From Owenia fusiformis (taxonomy: Eukaryota; Annelida; Polychaeta; Sabellida; Oweniidae): a stretch of DNA of 64,000 bases. Under the pieces are notes generated by a model that saw nothing but the letters and a program-made list of their open reading frames with translations, searched no databases and was not told the DNA's origin. The first letter of the stretch is position 1, and each line of letters starts with the position of its first letter. The position numbers and the translations under genes are program-made. Below are positions 32,896 to 42,614 of this stretch, in pieces. The DNA is taken from the NCBI GenBank assembly GCA_903813345.2, contig CAIIXF020000011.1:10202842-10266841 (forward strand). Reading direction: 5' to 3'.

Positions 32896-33034
32896 TTATA
32901 TTGATGAGGTGTTTTGTCTTGGTATCTAAATTTGGTGACATTATCTTGGTGTCAATGGTTGACATTCAAAAATGAAGACTCGTTTTACATTGATGATAAT
33001 GATTGACATTTTAAACATTGGTGAGGTGTTTTAC
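32896..33034 (+). repeat. Decayed satellite units next to the ATM exon
   Basis: TTATATTGATGAGGTGTTTT, TCTTGGTATCTAAATTTGGT and ATCTTGGTGTCAATGGTT are recognisable but diverged satellite words. The last of them (ACATTGGTGAGGTGTTTTAC) runs directly into the donor of the exon at 33035. Confidence 0.75.
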
Positions 33035-33127
33035 CTTGATGTCAATGGTTGGCACCGCAATATCGGTGAAATGTTGCTGTTTGATCAGCTTAGTAAACAT
33101 TAGATCTTTGTGCAATGGTACAGCCTC
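33035..33127 (-). CDS. ATM: ATM exon: start of the kinase N-lobe, one base out of frame
   Basis: Acceptor TTTGCTTTCAG before AGGCTGTACC, donor ATCAAG before GTAAAACACC. With the A left by the previous exon the peptide reads KAVPLHKDLMFTKLIKQQHF then TDI. The next codons make sense (AVPTIDIK, like vertebrate VVPTMEIK) only if one base of the A run at 33059-33061 (T run on the coding strand) is dropped. The exon is 93 bases where 92 would join the phases of its neighbours. Either a real frameshift or an assembly error; the satellite next door keeps the shorter form (see findings). Both splice sites look intact. Confidence 0.85.
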
Positions 33128-33259
33128 TGAAAGCAAACGAAAACTTTGACACATCTTATATGAGGATCAACAAGAATAAATCATAAACAATTAAAATGTC
33201 CCCATCTACCATATGTTACAGACACTGACTGACAAACGCTGTAACAGACACTTTTACAA

Positions 33260-34187
33260 ATGGCAAACAGCCATTTTGAGATTCAGCTGTCATCTTGAAA
33301 ACTGTTTCAAAAGCAGAATTCCTATGTCCCTAGGCATCAGCATATAAAATTTGAATGAAATCGATCAACTGGTAATTGATATTTAGAATTTCCGTGGCCA
33401 ATTTAAAATCTCTTGATGATCAAAGCTCTTTTGTCAAGCACATAAAAGTCCAATCAAATCAGTCCTCTGGTATTTGTGTTATCAACAATTATGTTTTTTA
33501 TGAAAATTGGTGACCATTCAGTGGTCATCTTAAGAATCTCTTCTCGAGCAAAGCTCCATCATCCATTGGCATTAGCACATAAAATATGAACCAAATCCGT
33601 TGACTAGTATTTGAGTTATCAAAGATTACATTTTTTAATGAAAAATGGTGGCCATTTTTGAATTGAGTGGCCTTACTGGTATTTGAGTTATCAATGAGCT
33701 CCTATGTCCTGAGGCATCAGCATGTAAAATTTGAACCAAATCCATTCAATGGTATTTGAGTTATCAAAGATAACTTTTTTTTACGAAAAATGGCCGCCAT
33801 TTTGAAATATGGGGGCCATCTTGAAAATGTCTTCTTGAGCAAGGCTCCTTTGTACCCAGGCAACAAATCTATCCACTAGTATTTGAGTTATCAAAGATTA
33901 TATTTTTTCCAAAAAATGGCCACCATTTTGAATTAAGTGGCCATATTGAAAATTCTTTCTCGAGCAGAGGTCCTACACCCATAAGGCATAAGCCTATAAA
34001 ATTTAAATGAAATCCATCAACCAGTATTTGATTTGAGTTATCAAAGAAAAAACCTGTAAAATTTGAATGAAATCCATCTACCGGTATTTGAATTATTGCC
34101 TGGACACAGGAATGGACGGGCAGATGGATGAACGAACGGACGGACCGCTTTTCTATATCCCCCTCGACCTTCGTTTGGTGGGATAAT
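33260..34187 (+). repeat. Family 3 tandem array with end module
   Basis: Units as in 17480-18635, in intron 4749 bp long of ATM. From about 33700 (GAGCTCCTATGTCC) to 34090 the units follow the same order and share the same private variants as 18170-18525 (for instance TTGAGCAAGGCTCCTTTGTA). It ends CGGACGGACC...CTATATCCCCCTCGACC, TTCGTTTGGTGGGATAATAG. Confidence 0.9.
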
Positions 34188-34398
34188 AGCCTAGATGCGA
34201 GTAGAAATGATCTTGATTTACGTCATTAAATATTCAAAATTCAGTCAAAGTGATGTCATATTTGAAATCTACATGTAGAAATACCTCTAAAAATATGGTT
34301 TAGAAAATTGTTTATCAACTTTGAAAATTTAATCTTTTTGAAAATGTGACTTCTAGTTCGGGTTGATTCCCCATAGACTCCATATTAAAAAATCACAA

Positions 34399-35862
34399 AA
34401 AGTGAAATATCTTTTCTTGTATTGGACATATAACATTTTCTTTTACTGGACATACTTTAATTTGCATAACTATTCCATACATAAGGGCTATATGAAAATT
34501 GAACCACTAAAACAGATGTAATTTAAATTAAAGGCAACTTTCTACTATACCGGCCATGCTATCTGACCCGAGCGAGCCACCTGGTGGTGAAACTGGTAAC
34601 TACCTACTCGCATTTGCGTTATTACCTGGATGTTTTTGACTTGGATTAAGAGAAGGGTGTGAATCCAAGAGACAATTGGTCTATCCTTATATTATTGGAA
34701 ATTAACTGGATGTTTTTCATTTGGATTATGAACAGGTCTTAACTGTTTCATATCCCATTGGTCTGCTATGATAGCTAAGATTCAATCATTGAATGTTTCA
34801 CTCGGCAAAATTGGTAATATTGGCAGTTTCTTTACACCTCTTATATGTCCATATATGGTGTAACCTGGAATGATACGAGCCGAATAACAGAAGATATGGG
34901 TATCTTATTCCAAAAAAATATATCCTACTAATAGCCTGATATCATTTCGGCAAATAATAATATTATATGCAAAATAATAAATCTAGCTTTAGCGAATAAA
35001 ACAAATTATTCTTCAAGAAATGTACAATCAAAAGCGGTTATACGCGGATATTCTTGAACCTATGTGTTATGTATACAAATAAACAAAGTCTAGATCTGCC
35101 GTGTGTTTATAATTGGCACGAAGATATAATTGCCTGAAAACTTGTTGATGATTTTGAAAAAAAATTGGTCAATTTGAAGACCTTTTTTAACCTTGAAAGG
35201 TCATTGAAAATTAAATCTTATTTTAGAGTCAGATTTGAACTTCTGAAAACTTTGTAGATGATTTTGAAAAAAATTGAAATCAGTCTGAACAGTATTTGTT
35301 AAGTTATTGGAAGAAATTGTTACAGACGCCGATCATCAACCAACAACCGACATCCAAAAGGACTCAAAAATAATTTGGAGGACGCAAAAATTGAAAATAT
35401 TTCTGTTTTTTTTTACGCAAATTTTTTTTAGGTCAATACTACAATGTGTTTACATCGATACCTAACAAAAACAAATAATTATGATCTCTCACCTTTATTT
35501 GAATCGTTAATAAGGCTCAACATGTTGAATATTTACAAATAATCATGATTCTCTCGAATTTTTTCGACTTTGTTTATTTTTAGATTTGAAACCATGACAC
35601 GCCACAGTTTTTCCTATTCAGAAACAAATATTGGGTTATTCATGAAATAAAATGTATTCATTGTCGAATGAACGAACCACCAGGTGGCTTGCTCGGGTCA
35701 GATAGCATGGCGGGTATAGTAGAAAGTTGCTTTAATTTAAATTTCATCTGTTTTAGTGGTTCAATTTTCATATAGCCCTTATATATCGAATAGTTATGCA
35801 AATTAAAGTATGTCCAGTAAAAGAAAATGTTATATGTCCAATACAAGAAAAGATATTTCACT
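34399..35862. mobile_element. Inverted-repeat element with about 195-bp arms
   Basis: GTGAAATATCTTTTCTTGTA and CATATAGCCC-type words, then ACTATACCGGCCATGCTATC and GACCCGAGCGAGCCACCTGG in the left arm (34399-34590). All recur inverted at 35676-35862. The 1.1-kb centre has AT-rich sequence with two GTCAGATTTGAACTTCTGAAA words (35160-35290) shared with 42120-42610. No transposase and no clear target duplication. Confidence 0.7.
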
Positions 35863-35869
35863 CAGTAGA

Positions 35870-36715
35870 ATAAATATTCCTCAAGATGAGACACCTCAGA
35901 AAATTTCAAATTTTAAAATGATGATTCTGGAGCCATTTCTGAAAAATGTGAGACAAATCATACCTCATTCGAAGGGTATTGTTATTCTTTACCTTTTTTA
36001 TCACCAATTACCGTTATTCAAGCAATACTGCGTTGATAAGAGGCCAAAACAGTGATATTTTATCGCCGGACTCTTGTCTGTCCAAATCTGAATGTTGCTC
36101 CCGTGGTTCCAGAAATGTGATGTCATCAGTACAATGATATTTGGACACACAAGAGTCCGGATTTCGTGAAAAATATTCGCCGTATTAAAAGTCAAATAAC
36201 TGCATCCATAGGTTATTTACTCAAACCAAACAAGTAGAAATAGAAAGATGAAGATCTCAATTTAGTGACGCATCTTCTGTATTATTCTTTGAGCCTATGA
36301 GATCCTACTACAAAACGATCTGGCCAATATCTGTGGCAAGAAGTCAAAAACTGAAAATATGACAAGTAAGGTTAGAACATACATTCCCGAATGGGAAACA
36401 GAGCTTGATTGGTTACAGCCAGTAAGGAAAGAAAACTCCAATATTATTATCGGAATGAAGTGTGTCATTTGTACGCGATGTTGTGTTGAAGCAAAGACAA
36501 TCATGTGACAAAAATAACTTCAAGGTGTTTTGGTAAAAAATGCTTTTAAAATAAAGTTATACCTCAAAACAGGCAAGAAATAGGGGACACACTTTTTTTT
36601 CAAAGGACACACTTTTTAAAAAAATTGCGTCATTGGGACGTCATTTTCTAACCTAATGCAAGCGCTGTAATATGTAACCACTTTGTGGTGGTGACATGAA
36701 AATCACACACACATA
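35870..36715. other. No gene recognised
   Basis: Short inverted words around 36050-36160 (CCGGACTCTTGTCTGTCC against ACACAAGAGTCCGGAT) form one 100-bp palindrome. Otherwise featureless. Confidence 0.45.
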
Positions 36716-36719
36716 CTTG

Positions 36720-37157
36720 TAAATGCAAACGTGTCATAAAACAGTGTGCTGCTTATGAGTATTCACATATTTAATATGAACACAGTCACTCCACTACTTT
36801 TCAAGCTGCAGCAAAGATCATAAAATAGCGTGTAAAGGCTGCTACATTTCAAGATGGATGTCATGTCTTTCTTAAAAATATCTACATTTCGAATTCTAGC
36901 TTTATTTTATGTCCTATATAACTTTTTTTACATCTTAAACATAATGCTATTACAGTTTTATATATTGTACCAAAATTACTGTAAATCTGCACTAAAATGG
37001 CTGTCATTTTTAAACAAATGGCCATTTTAAAAATCAGCATTAGAACAGAGTTTCTATTCCCATAGGGCATACATGTACAAAATATGAACAAAATCAAGCC
37101 AACAGTATTTGAGTTATCACCCAAATAGATGGATGAACGGATGGAGGCATTCCCTTT
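36720..37157 (+). repeat. Family 2 copy (empty-site relative of the LINE target)
   Basis: TGGATGTCATGTCTTTCTTA followed by ATATCTACATTTCGAATTCT matches the two sides of the LINE at 20921 and 24729 without the LINE. It ends in a GATGAACGGATGGAGGCATT module interrupted by the GC-rich element at 37160. Confidence 0.8.
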
Positions 37158-37159
37158 AT

Positions 37160-37833
37160 GGCCTAGTCACATAGCCCGGCCGATGAGGTTACGATGAGCC
37201 AGCGATGCAATTTTCACCGAACTCGGCCGAACACCGGCCAGACACCGGCCGGACATCCGTGGCGTTTGTTGCTTAAAACCGCATCGGTGGTAGCTTGGTG
37301 AAATTTTAACTTCGGAGTTAAATTTCACCGGGCTCTCACCGAGCTCCCTCATCATGTCATCGCAGCCCCATCGTAACCACATCGGAAAACACGTCGGCCG
37401 GTGCACAGCCGAGTATCGGCCGGTGTCCCGTGCATCTGAGACAACCAGAGGACGAGTTTTTTTAACGGACAGCAGCCGAGCTCCGACCGAGCTCCGGCCG
37501 ATGTGGGACAGAGCATCGGCCGGTCACTGTTCAAAGCCCGTTAACAACCCGGCCGGGGATCGCACAGTGTCCTGTTACCTGCTCGGGTACCGGCCGTATT
37601 CCTTCCGATGTCCGGCCGACCTCCGGCCGGTAGTTGCTGCCACATCGGCAGAAAAAAACTACCATTTTGAGACAGACTCCGTACGGTCACCGGCCGGTGT
37701 TCGGTCGGTCGCCTGAAGATGTCCGGACGGAGTCTGTTCACGTCACCGTTCCGATGAGGAGAGCTCGGTGGCACCAAAAAAATCCACCGAGCTCTACCGA
37801 TGCCGGACATCGGCCGGGCTATGTGACTAAGCC
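37160..37833. mobile_element. GC-rich TIR element full of CGGCCG
   Basis: 26-bp inverted ends (TAGTCACATAGCCCGGCCGA near the left, inverse near the right, one mismatch), 674 bp, with AT on both sides. At least thirteen CGGCCG sites by eye, and strongly GC-rich against an AT-rich neighbourhood. Inside, ACCGAGCTC and its inverse GAGCTCGGT recur, and CACCGAGCTCC faces GGAGAGCTCGGTG, so it can fold on itself. No transposase motif seen in its open frames. Family not identified. Confidence 0.85.
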
Positions 37834-37876
37834 ATTATCCTCCTTTTGATCCTAAAATGAATACAAATGAACTCAC

Positions 37877-38018
37877 TTTTAGCTTGCTTATACTGGTCCA
37901 CATCCCAGTTAGCCAGCTGTATGTATGCCTCGCATAATCCCTCCATTCGGCTAATAATGTCACCTCGGCCAGTGGCACGCAGCCGTTCTACCATGCTTCT
38001 AGCTGCGCATACTCTGTC
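37877..38018 (-). CDS. ATM: ATM exon: FAT to kinase linker, GLCEAYIQLANWDVDQYK
   Basis: 142 bases, phase 0 to 1. Acceptor TTTTCTATGTAG before GACAGAGTA, donor GCTAAAA before GTGAGTTC. The peptide DRVCAARSMVERLRATGRGD continues IISRMEGLCEAYIQLANWDV, matching vertebrate VRSVEALCDAYIILANLD. A GC-rich TIR element ends at 37833, 43 bp inside the intron after the donor, so an insertion lies very near a functional splice site. Confidence 0.93.
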
Positions 38019-38024
38019 CTACAT

Positions 38025-38636
38025 AGAAAAAATATCAATTTCTTAATCAATATTGAAAAGACATGCAGAGGGGCAGCCGCACAAAAAGGTTTCCTTCTCT
38101 AATCTTGGAGGTTTGGGTCTCAGACCTCAAACTCGATATTCGACCTTGACCTTGTTTGATGACAACACTGAAAATGTCATTATTTTCTAACATCAAACCT
38201 GACTATAAATTCATAATCAGCAATCCGTAAGATTTGAACTAATATTCTGATCACTTTTTGTGTCTTGATTTCAAATTAGTAATCACGACATGACTCCATA
38301 TACATGTAAGGCAGAACATCGAGATGGTAACCTTGGAGCTAATTCTACCCGCTCTCTATTTTTAAAATAACTTTCTCATTTATGATGGAATCCTCATGAA
38401 ATTTCTTGTGTAGCTATTAAGCACACATATATCAAATGTTATAAATAATATATATGAAAGCATTCTAGAAAACACAAATATTTATCCTATAGTAGAGATA
38501 ACTAACATGGGAAATATAAAGCCACTACAATTTCGGATTTAGGACAGAAAATCCAAAATGGCCAACTTAAAAGGATCCTTTAAACCAATGTGCCTGAAGG
38601 TGCCCCCAAAGGTTTCATTGAAAATGATATGGAAAT
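38025..38636. other. Intron sequence, no gene recognised
   Basis: Contains one family 1-like word (GGACAGAAAATCCAAAATGG at 38540). Otherwise unremarkable. Confidence 0.4.
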
Positions 38637-38666
38637 AAAGTTGTTGATTTTCTTTCTCAGAGATAT

Positions 38667-38724
38667 TTATTTTATTATTTGACGTTTCGTAGGATGTCCA
38701 TCCTACTTCTTCAGAAATAAAATT
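38667..38724 (-). ncRNA. Hammerhead ribozyme motif of the Penelope-like element
   Basis: On the minus strand: CTGAAGA, a stem GTAGGA-TGGACA-TCCTAC, then GAAAC and GTC, flanked by ATTTTATTT and an AAATAATAAAATAAAT complement that can form stem I. This is the CUGANGA...GAAA...GUH core with the very short stem III known from Penelope-like elements, where it is thought to cleave best as a dimer. The core spans 38681-38714. Confidence 0.8.
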
Positions 38725-38879
38725 ATATTTGAATCAAACTGAAATAATTAATTATTACATAACAATGAGACAAATAGCAACCGTTACTATAGAAAACTTC
38801 ATCGATGTTACAATTAAACAATTAATTGAGAAAAATAGCAACCGTTACCATAAAAAGCTTCAATGATGTAATATACAAT

Positions 38880-39290
38880 TAGAAACGTTACTAAGGTATT
38901 ACACAACATACCACCTAGAAACGACACTAAGACACTAAGTTTAATATGGATTGCTTCTTTGATTTTTCTTTTTAACCAGTGTTTTTCATTATCAATAACC
39001 GATACACCTGTCCAATTTATTTCATGTTCTTTATTGATAGAGTGTTCCATAATGGCTGAAGCTATCTGTCCATTGGAAGATAAGGTGACCCTCTTGTGCT
39101 CCTTTACTCTACATTCCAAATCCCGCCCTGTCTCACCAATGTAACACTGACTACAATCTCCACATTCAACTTTATATATTACACCTGCCTTTTTCTCATC
39201 TCCAACCTTGTCTTTCAAATGGACCAATTTATTCCTTAAAACCATTGTAGATGAAAAGCATACTATTTCTCTGAGAAAGAAAATCAACAA
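38880..39290 (-). pseudogene. GIY-YIG endonuclease of a Penelope-like element
   Basis: The peptide KAGVIYKVECGDCSQCYIGE then TGRDLECRVKEHKR carries the GIY-YIG signature (VIYK...YIGETGR) with the Cys-rich insertion CGDCSQC usual in Penelope-like elements. IASAIMEHSINKEHEINW and DNEKHWLKRKIKEAIHI complete the domain. In this retroelement class the endonuclease follows the RT and nicks the target. The upstream RT is missing. A bacterial-type UvrC or homing nuclease is less likely given this arrangement and the ribozyme. Confidence 0.88.
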
Positions 39291-39299
39291 CTTTGTACA

Positions 39300-40149
39300 T
39301 TACTACCAGAGAGATGAACATTCATAGAAGATATGGAAATAGTTACTTTATCAATGTGAACACATCAAAAATGAAATTAGGTCATTTGGAGTAAAACTTA
39401 GAGGTCATTCAGTGCATTTAAGTTTGACTGTGCAAATCATTCTAAATATCATTTTAAGTATGTTGACCATTCATCAATCGATATATCAGAACATCGTTAA
39501 GGTAGAACACAAAAGGCAACATATTAAAAACACATATCATAAATTTTAATATGATACGTGATGTCACAATAACTAGAACATTAGTTATGTTTCTTGTTTG
39601 TTTATCATATACATTTAGGCTAATATTAGAATCGTGACCTTGATTTTATGATTTATGTCTAATATATGACCTCAAATTTTATTCTGCCCATTGCCAAAGA
39701 CCTCAATGGCTATGCCATTTCAGTTTTTTAACAATGAACACAATAACATTTTCGGTCATAAATCATAAAATCTCGATCTTTATTCCTTAAATAACCCCTA
39801 GAATCAAATGAACCTTAATAAATGTGTTCTTAGTACCATGATCACTTCAGTTGGTATACATTAGGCATTCAACCTAGAGGGTATATTAAAACATTAGTAA
39901 GGTGCTACACAAGGGCAACATACTGTAAATGAGAGTTTGTTGGAAGGTTCAGTCCAAAATGTCTTTCCAAATAAGCCTTTTTTATTTTTGTAGAAGGTTC
40001 TATGTTGCACCTACCTTAAAGCATGGGCTTTCAACTAGAATTGAAAACCCATGCTTAAAGTCTCCGATAAATCGGACTACGTATACCGCCGTGTTTACAT
40101 TAGGGGATTAGAAGAGTTTATTTTTATTTAGGTATGTAAGCAATATCAA
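39300..40149. repeat. Short direct repeat about 400 bp apart, otherwise no gene
   Basis: AAGGTAGAACACAAAAGGCA (39503) and AAGGTGCTACACAAGGGCAA (39900), with similar sequence about 35 bp to their left, form a diverged direct repeat. Confidence 0.4.
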
Positions 40150-40805
40150 TATTAGGCCTTCATGCATGTACTGGTGTGTTACTTCCTACGAAAGCTATTT
40201 GGATTTTGATATAATAGCTTTCCCACAGAGCATTTGGACAGCTGAATGATTGTGACCTTTGAAGTCGAATTAAGTCGATCCGCGGCTTACTTTTGGTCTC
40301 TAACTGTGTCTTACATTTAGTATCATCAATCCGTGTGAGTATTAGAGCGCTAAAATACTTCTTTTTCGATCAAGACTTGTAAATTGTTCATCGAGTGAAT
40401 GTTTTTTAGACCTATTTCCAATATGGCGGTTTGCTAGGAGCAAGATACGCAACGAACGAAATGAATTTTGAGAATTAGTTAGGTTCGGACAACCTCAGGA
40501 GATTTACGAAAATGTCCGAGCAGAAAACGCCATATTGGAATTAGGCAGTAAAAACATTCACTCGACTAACAATTACAAGTCTTGATTGAAAAGGAAGTAC
40601 TTCAGCGCTCCAATACTTACACGGATTGATGATACTGATGTAAGACACAGTTAGAGACCAAAAGTAAGCCGTGGATCGACTTAATTCAATTTCAAAGGTC
40701 ACTATTAATCAGCTGTTCACTTCGCCTTTTGAGAGCCATAAGTTTCAAAATCTAACATGGCTCTCGAAGTGAGTAACTCGTGTGTACAATCAGCATGCAT
40801 GCCCT
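40150..40805. repeat. Imperfect palindrome of about 650 bp
   Basis: Left arm 40150-40432, right arm about 40526-40805. Matching inverted words include CATGCATG, GTTACT, GTGACCTTTGAA, AAGTCGATCC, GCGGCTTACTTTTGGTCTCT, TATCATCAATCCGTGTGAGT, TTCACTCGA and CCAATATGGCG. A loop of about 90 bp remains. The arms are roughly 85 percent complementary. No transposase and no clear target duplication; it lies in an ATM intron. Confidence 0.85.
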
Positions 40806-41429
40806 TCAATGTTATATAAACCAGGCTATTCAAGTACTACATACATGTAATGTACACTATTTATGTGTATACTACATGGGAATACGATTCCCTGGGAAAC
40901 AAAACACAAATACTTTTTATATGTCCAAAATGAGCCATTTGATTGATGCATACACTTAATAGCTCATTAATAACATCTACAAAGTACATCTAATAGTAAT
41001 TTTCAATTTCAATGGTGAAACTTGCCTGTTTACGATTATACGGGAAATCAACATGGGACGAAGATTGTTCACCTTCCTGACTTACCTCTGAAGCCTGTAC
41101 CTTGTAATCTCTTTATATAGGTTAGCGAGAGCGCTGCGCCTGCGCAGTTTTAAACTTTGGCGCACACTTTAAGCAATAAATTCAAGGTAGCATGGATTCT
41201 TGACTATAGTGGCAATTTCAATATGGCTTCCTTTTTAAAACTAAAAGTTTTGCTATACTTTCATATTGGGTATCTTCCACACTTAGGACCCTCTCTGATA
41301 TCATGTTTGAATTATATAATAGTGTCAATACAAAACAATAAAGGTAAAATCAGAGGGGGTCTGGTTTGTGGAAGGAAAAAAAATGAACAGTTCTAGAATT
41401 TTTATACTCAAACCAGCCCTGAAAATTTG

Positions 41430-42090
41430 AAATTGATCTTTCAAACAGTTAACCTGAAAATGTGTAGACAAGACTTTACAGACAAGGTTTTATGACAGAA
41501 AATCCAAAATGGCTGCCTTAACATTTACCCAATTTGCTGAAAAATTTATCAGGTCTAGATTTTCTTTTAAGAATTATTCCCTGAAAATTTGAAATTAATC
41601 TGTCAATGGTTATCCTGAAAATGAATAGACAAGACTTTACAGACAAAATTTAAGGACGGGCGAGCCAAAATGGCCACCTAAAAATTTACCCAGAATGCTA
41701 AAAAAGTAATCAATTCTAGATTTTCACACTGAGAATCATCCCTTAAAATTTGAAATTGATCCCTCAAACTGTTAACCTGAAAATGTGTAGACAAGACGTT
41801 ACAGACAAGATTTTATGACAGATATCCAAAATGGCTACCTTACCCAATTTAAGCCATTTACCCAATTTGCTGAATCATCCCTGAAAATTTGAAATCAAAT
41901 TGTCAAATGTTTATCCTAAAAATAAACAGACAAGCCAATTTACGCAGAATGCCCAAAAAGTATTCAGTTCTAGATTTTCATAGAATCATTCCTAAAAATT
42001 TGAAATTGACAGCTCTTAAGGTTAACCTGAAAATGCATAGACATGACTTTACAAGCAAGATTTAAGGATGGACAAGTCATTAACAATTGA
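41430..42090 (+). repeat. Family 1 tandem array
   Basis: Four to five diverged units with AAAATCCAAAATGGC, TTTACCC, CCTGAAAATTTGAAATTGAT and GTAGACAAGACTTTACAGAC. Confidence 0.85.
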
Positions 42091-42114
42091 CAAAATGTCC
42101 CCACCTTGCTGCTC

Positions 42115-42612
42115 ACAATATTATGAGTTCAATCTTAGTCAGATTTGAATTTCTTAAAACTTGTAGATAATTTTGAAAAAATAAATTGGTCAATTTGAAG
42201 CAAGATGAAAAAATACCTTTTGAACTTGAGAATGTCATTGAAGATCAAATCTTTTTTTGACCTTGAGAATGTCATTGAAGGTCAAATCTTTTTTTGACCT
42301 TGAGAATGTCATTGAAGGTCAAATCTATAGTCAGATTTAAACTGTTGAGAACTTGTAGATTTTGAAGAAAAAATTGGTCAACTTAAAGCAAATTGGTAAA
42401 AATACCTTTTTTGACCTTGATAAGGTCATTGAAAGTCAAATCTAAAGTCAGATTTGAACTTCTGATAACTTGTAGATGATTTTGAAAAATTGGTCAATTT
42501 GAGGCAAGTTGAAAAAAGACTTTTTTAACCTTTTTTGACCTTGAGAAGGTCATTGAAGGTCAAATCTCAAATCTAAAGTCAGATTTGAACTTCTGATAAC
42601 TTGTAGATGATT
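42115..42612 (+). repeat. Tandem repeat of GTCAGATTTGAACTTCTGA units
   Basis: Units of about 110-150 bp combine AACTTGTAGATGATTTTGAA, AAATTGGTCAATTTGAAGCA and TTGACCTTGAGAATGTCATT, TGAAGGTCAAATCT. Two more copies lie at 35160-35290. Confidence 0.8.
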
Positions 42613-42614
42613 TA

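Larger units (their letters stand above)
38637..39294 (-). mobile_element. Penelope-like element, 3' fragment, bounded by a 27-bp inverted repeat
   Basis: Carries the GIY-YIG endonuclease end of a Penelope-like retroelement and, downstream of it, a hammerhead-like motif. Positions 38637-38663 and 39268-39294 are perfect inverted copies (AAAGTTGTTGATTTTCTTTC and seven further bases). One copy overlaps the upstream coding edge and the other closes the 3' end. The RT is absent, so the copy is a 5'-truncated fossil. Confidence 0.85.

Noticed and set aside
37352-37849. Several frames of 60-120 codons in the GC-rich segment
   Set aside because: The open frames follow from high GC; the segment has clear inverted ends and reads as a transposable element.
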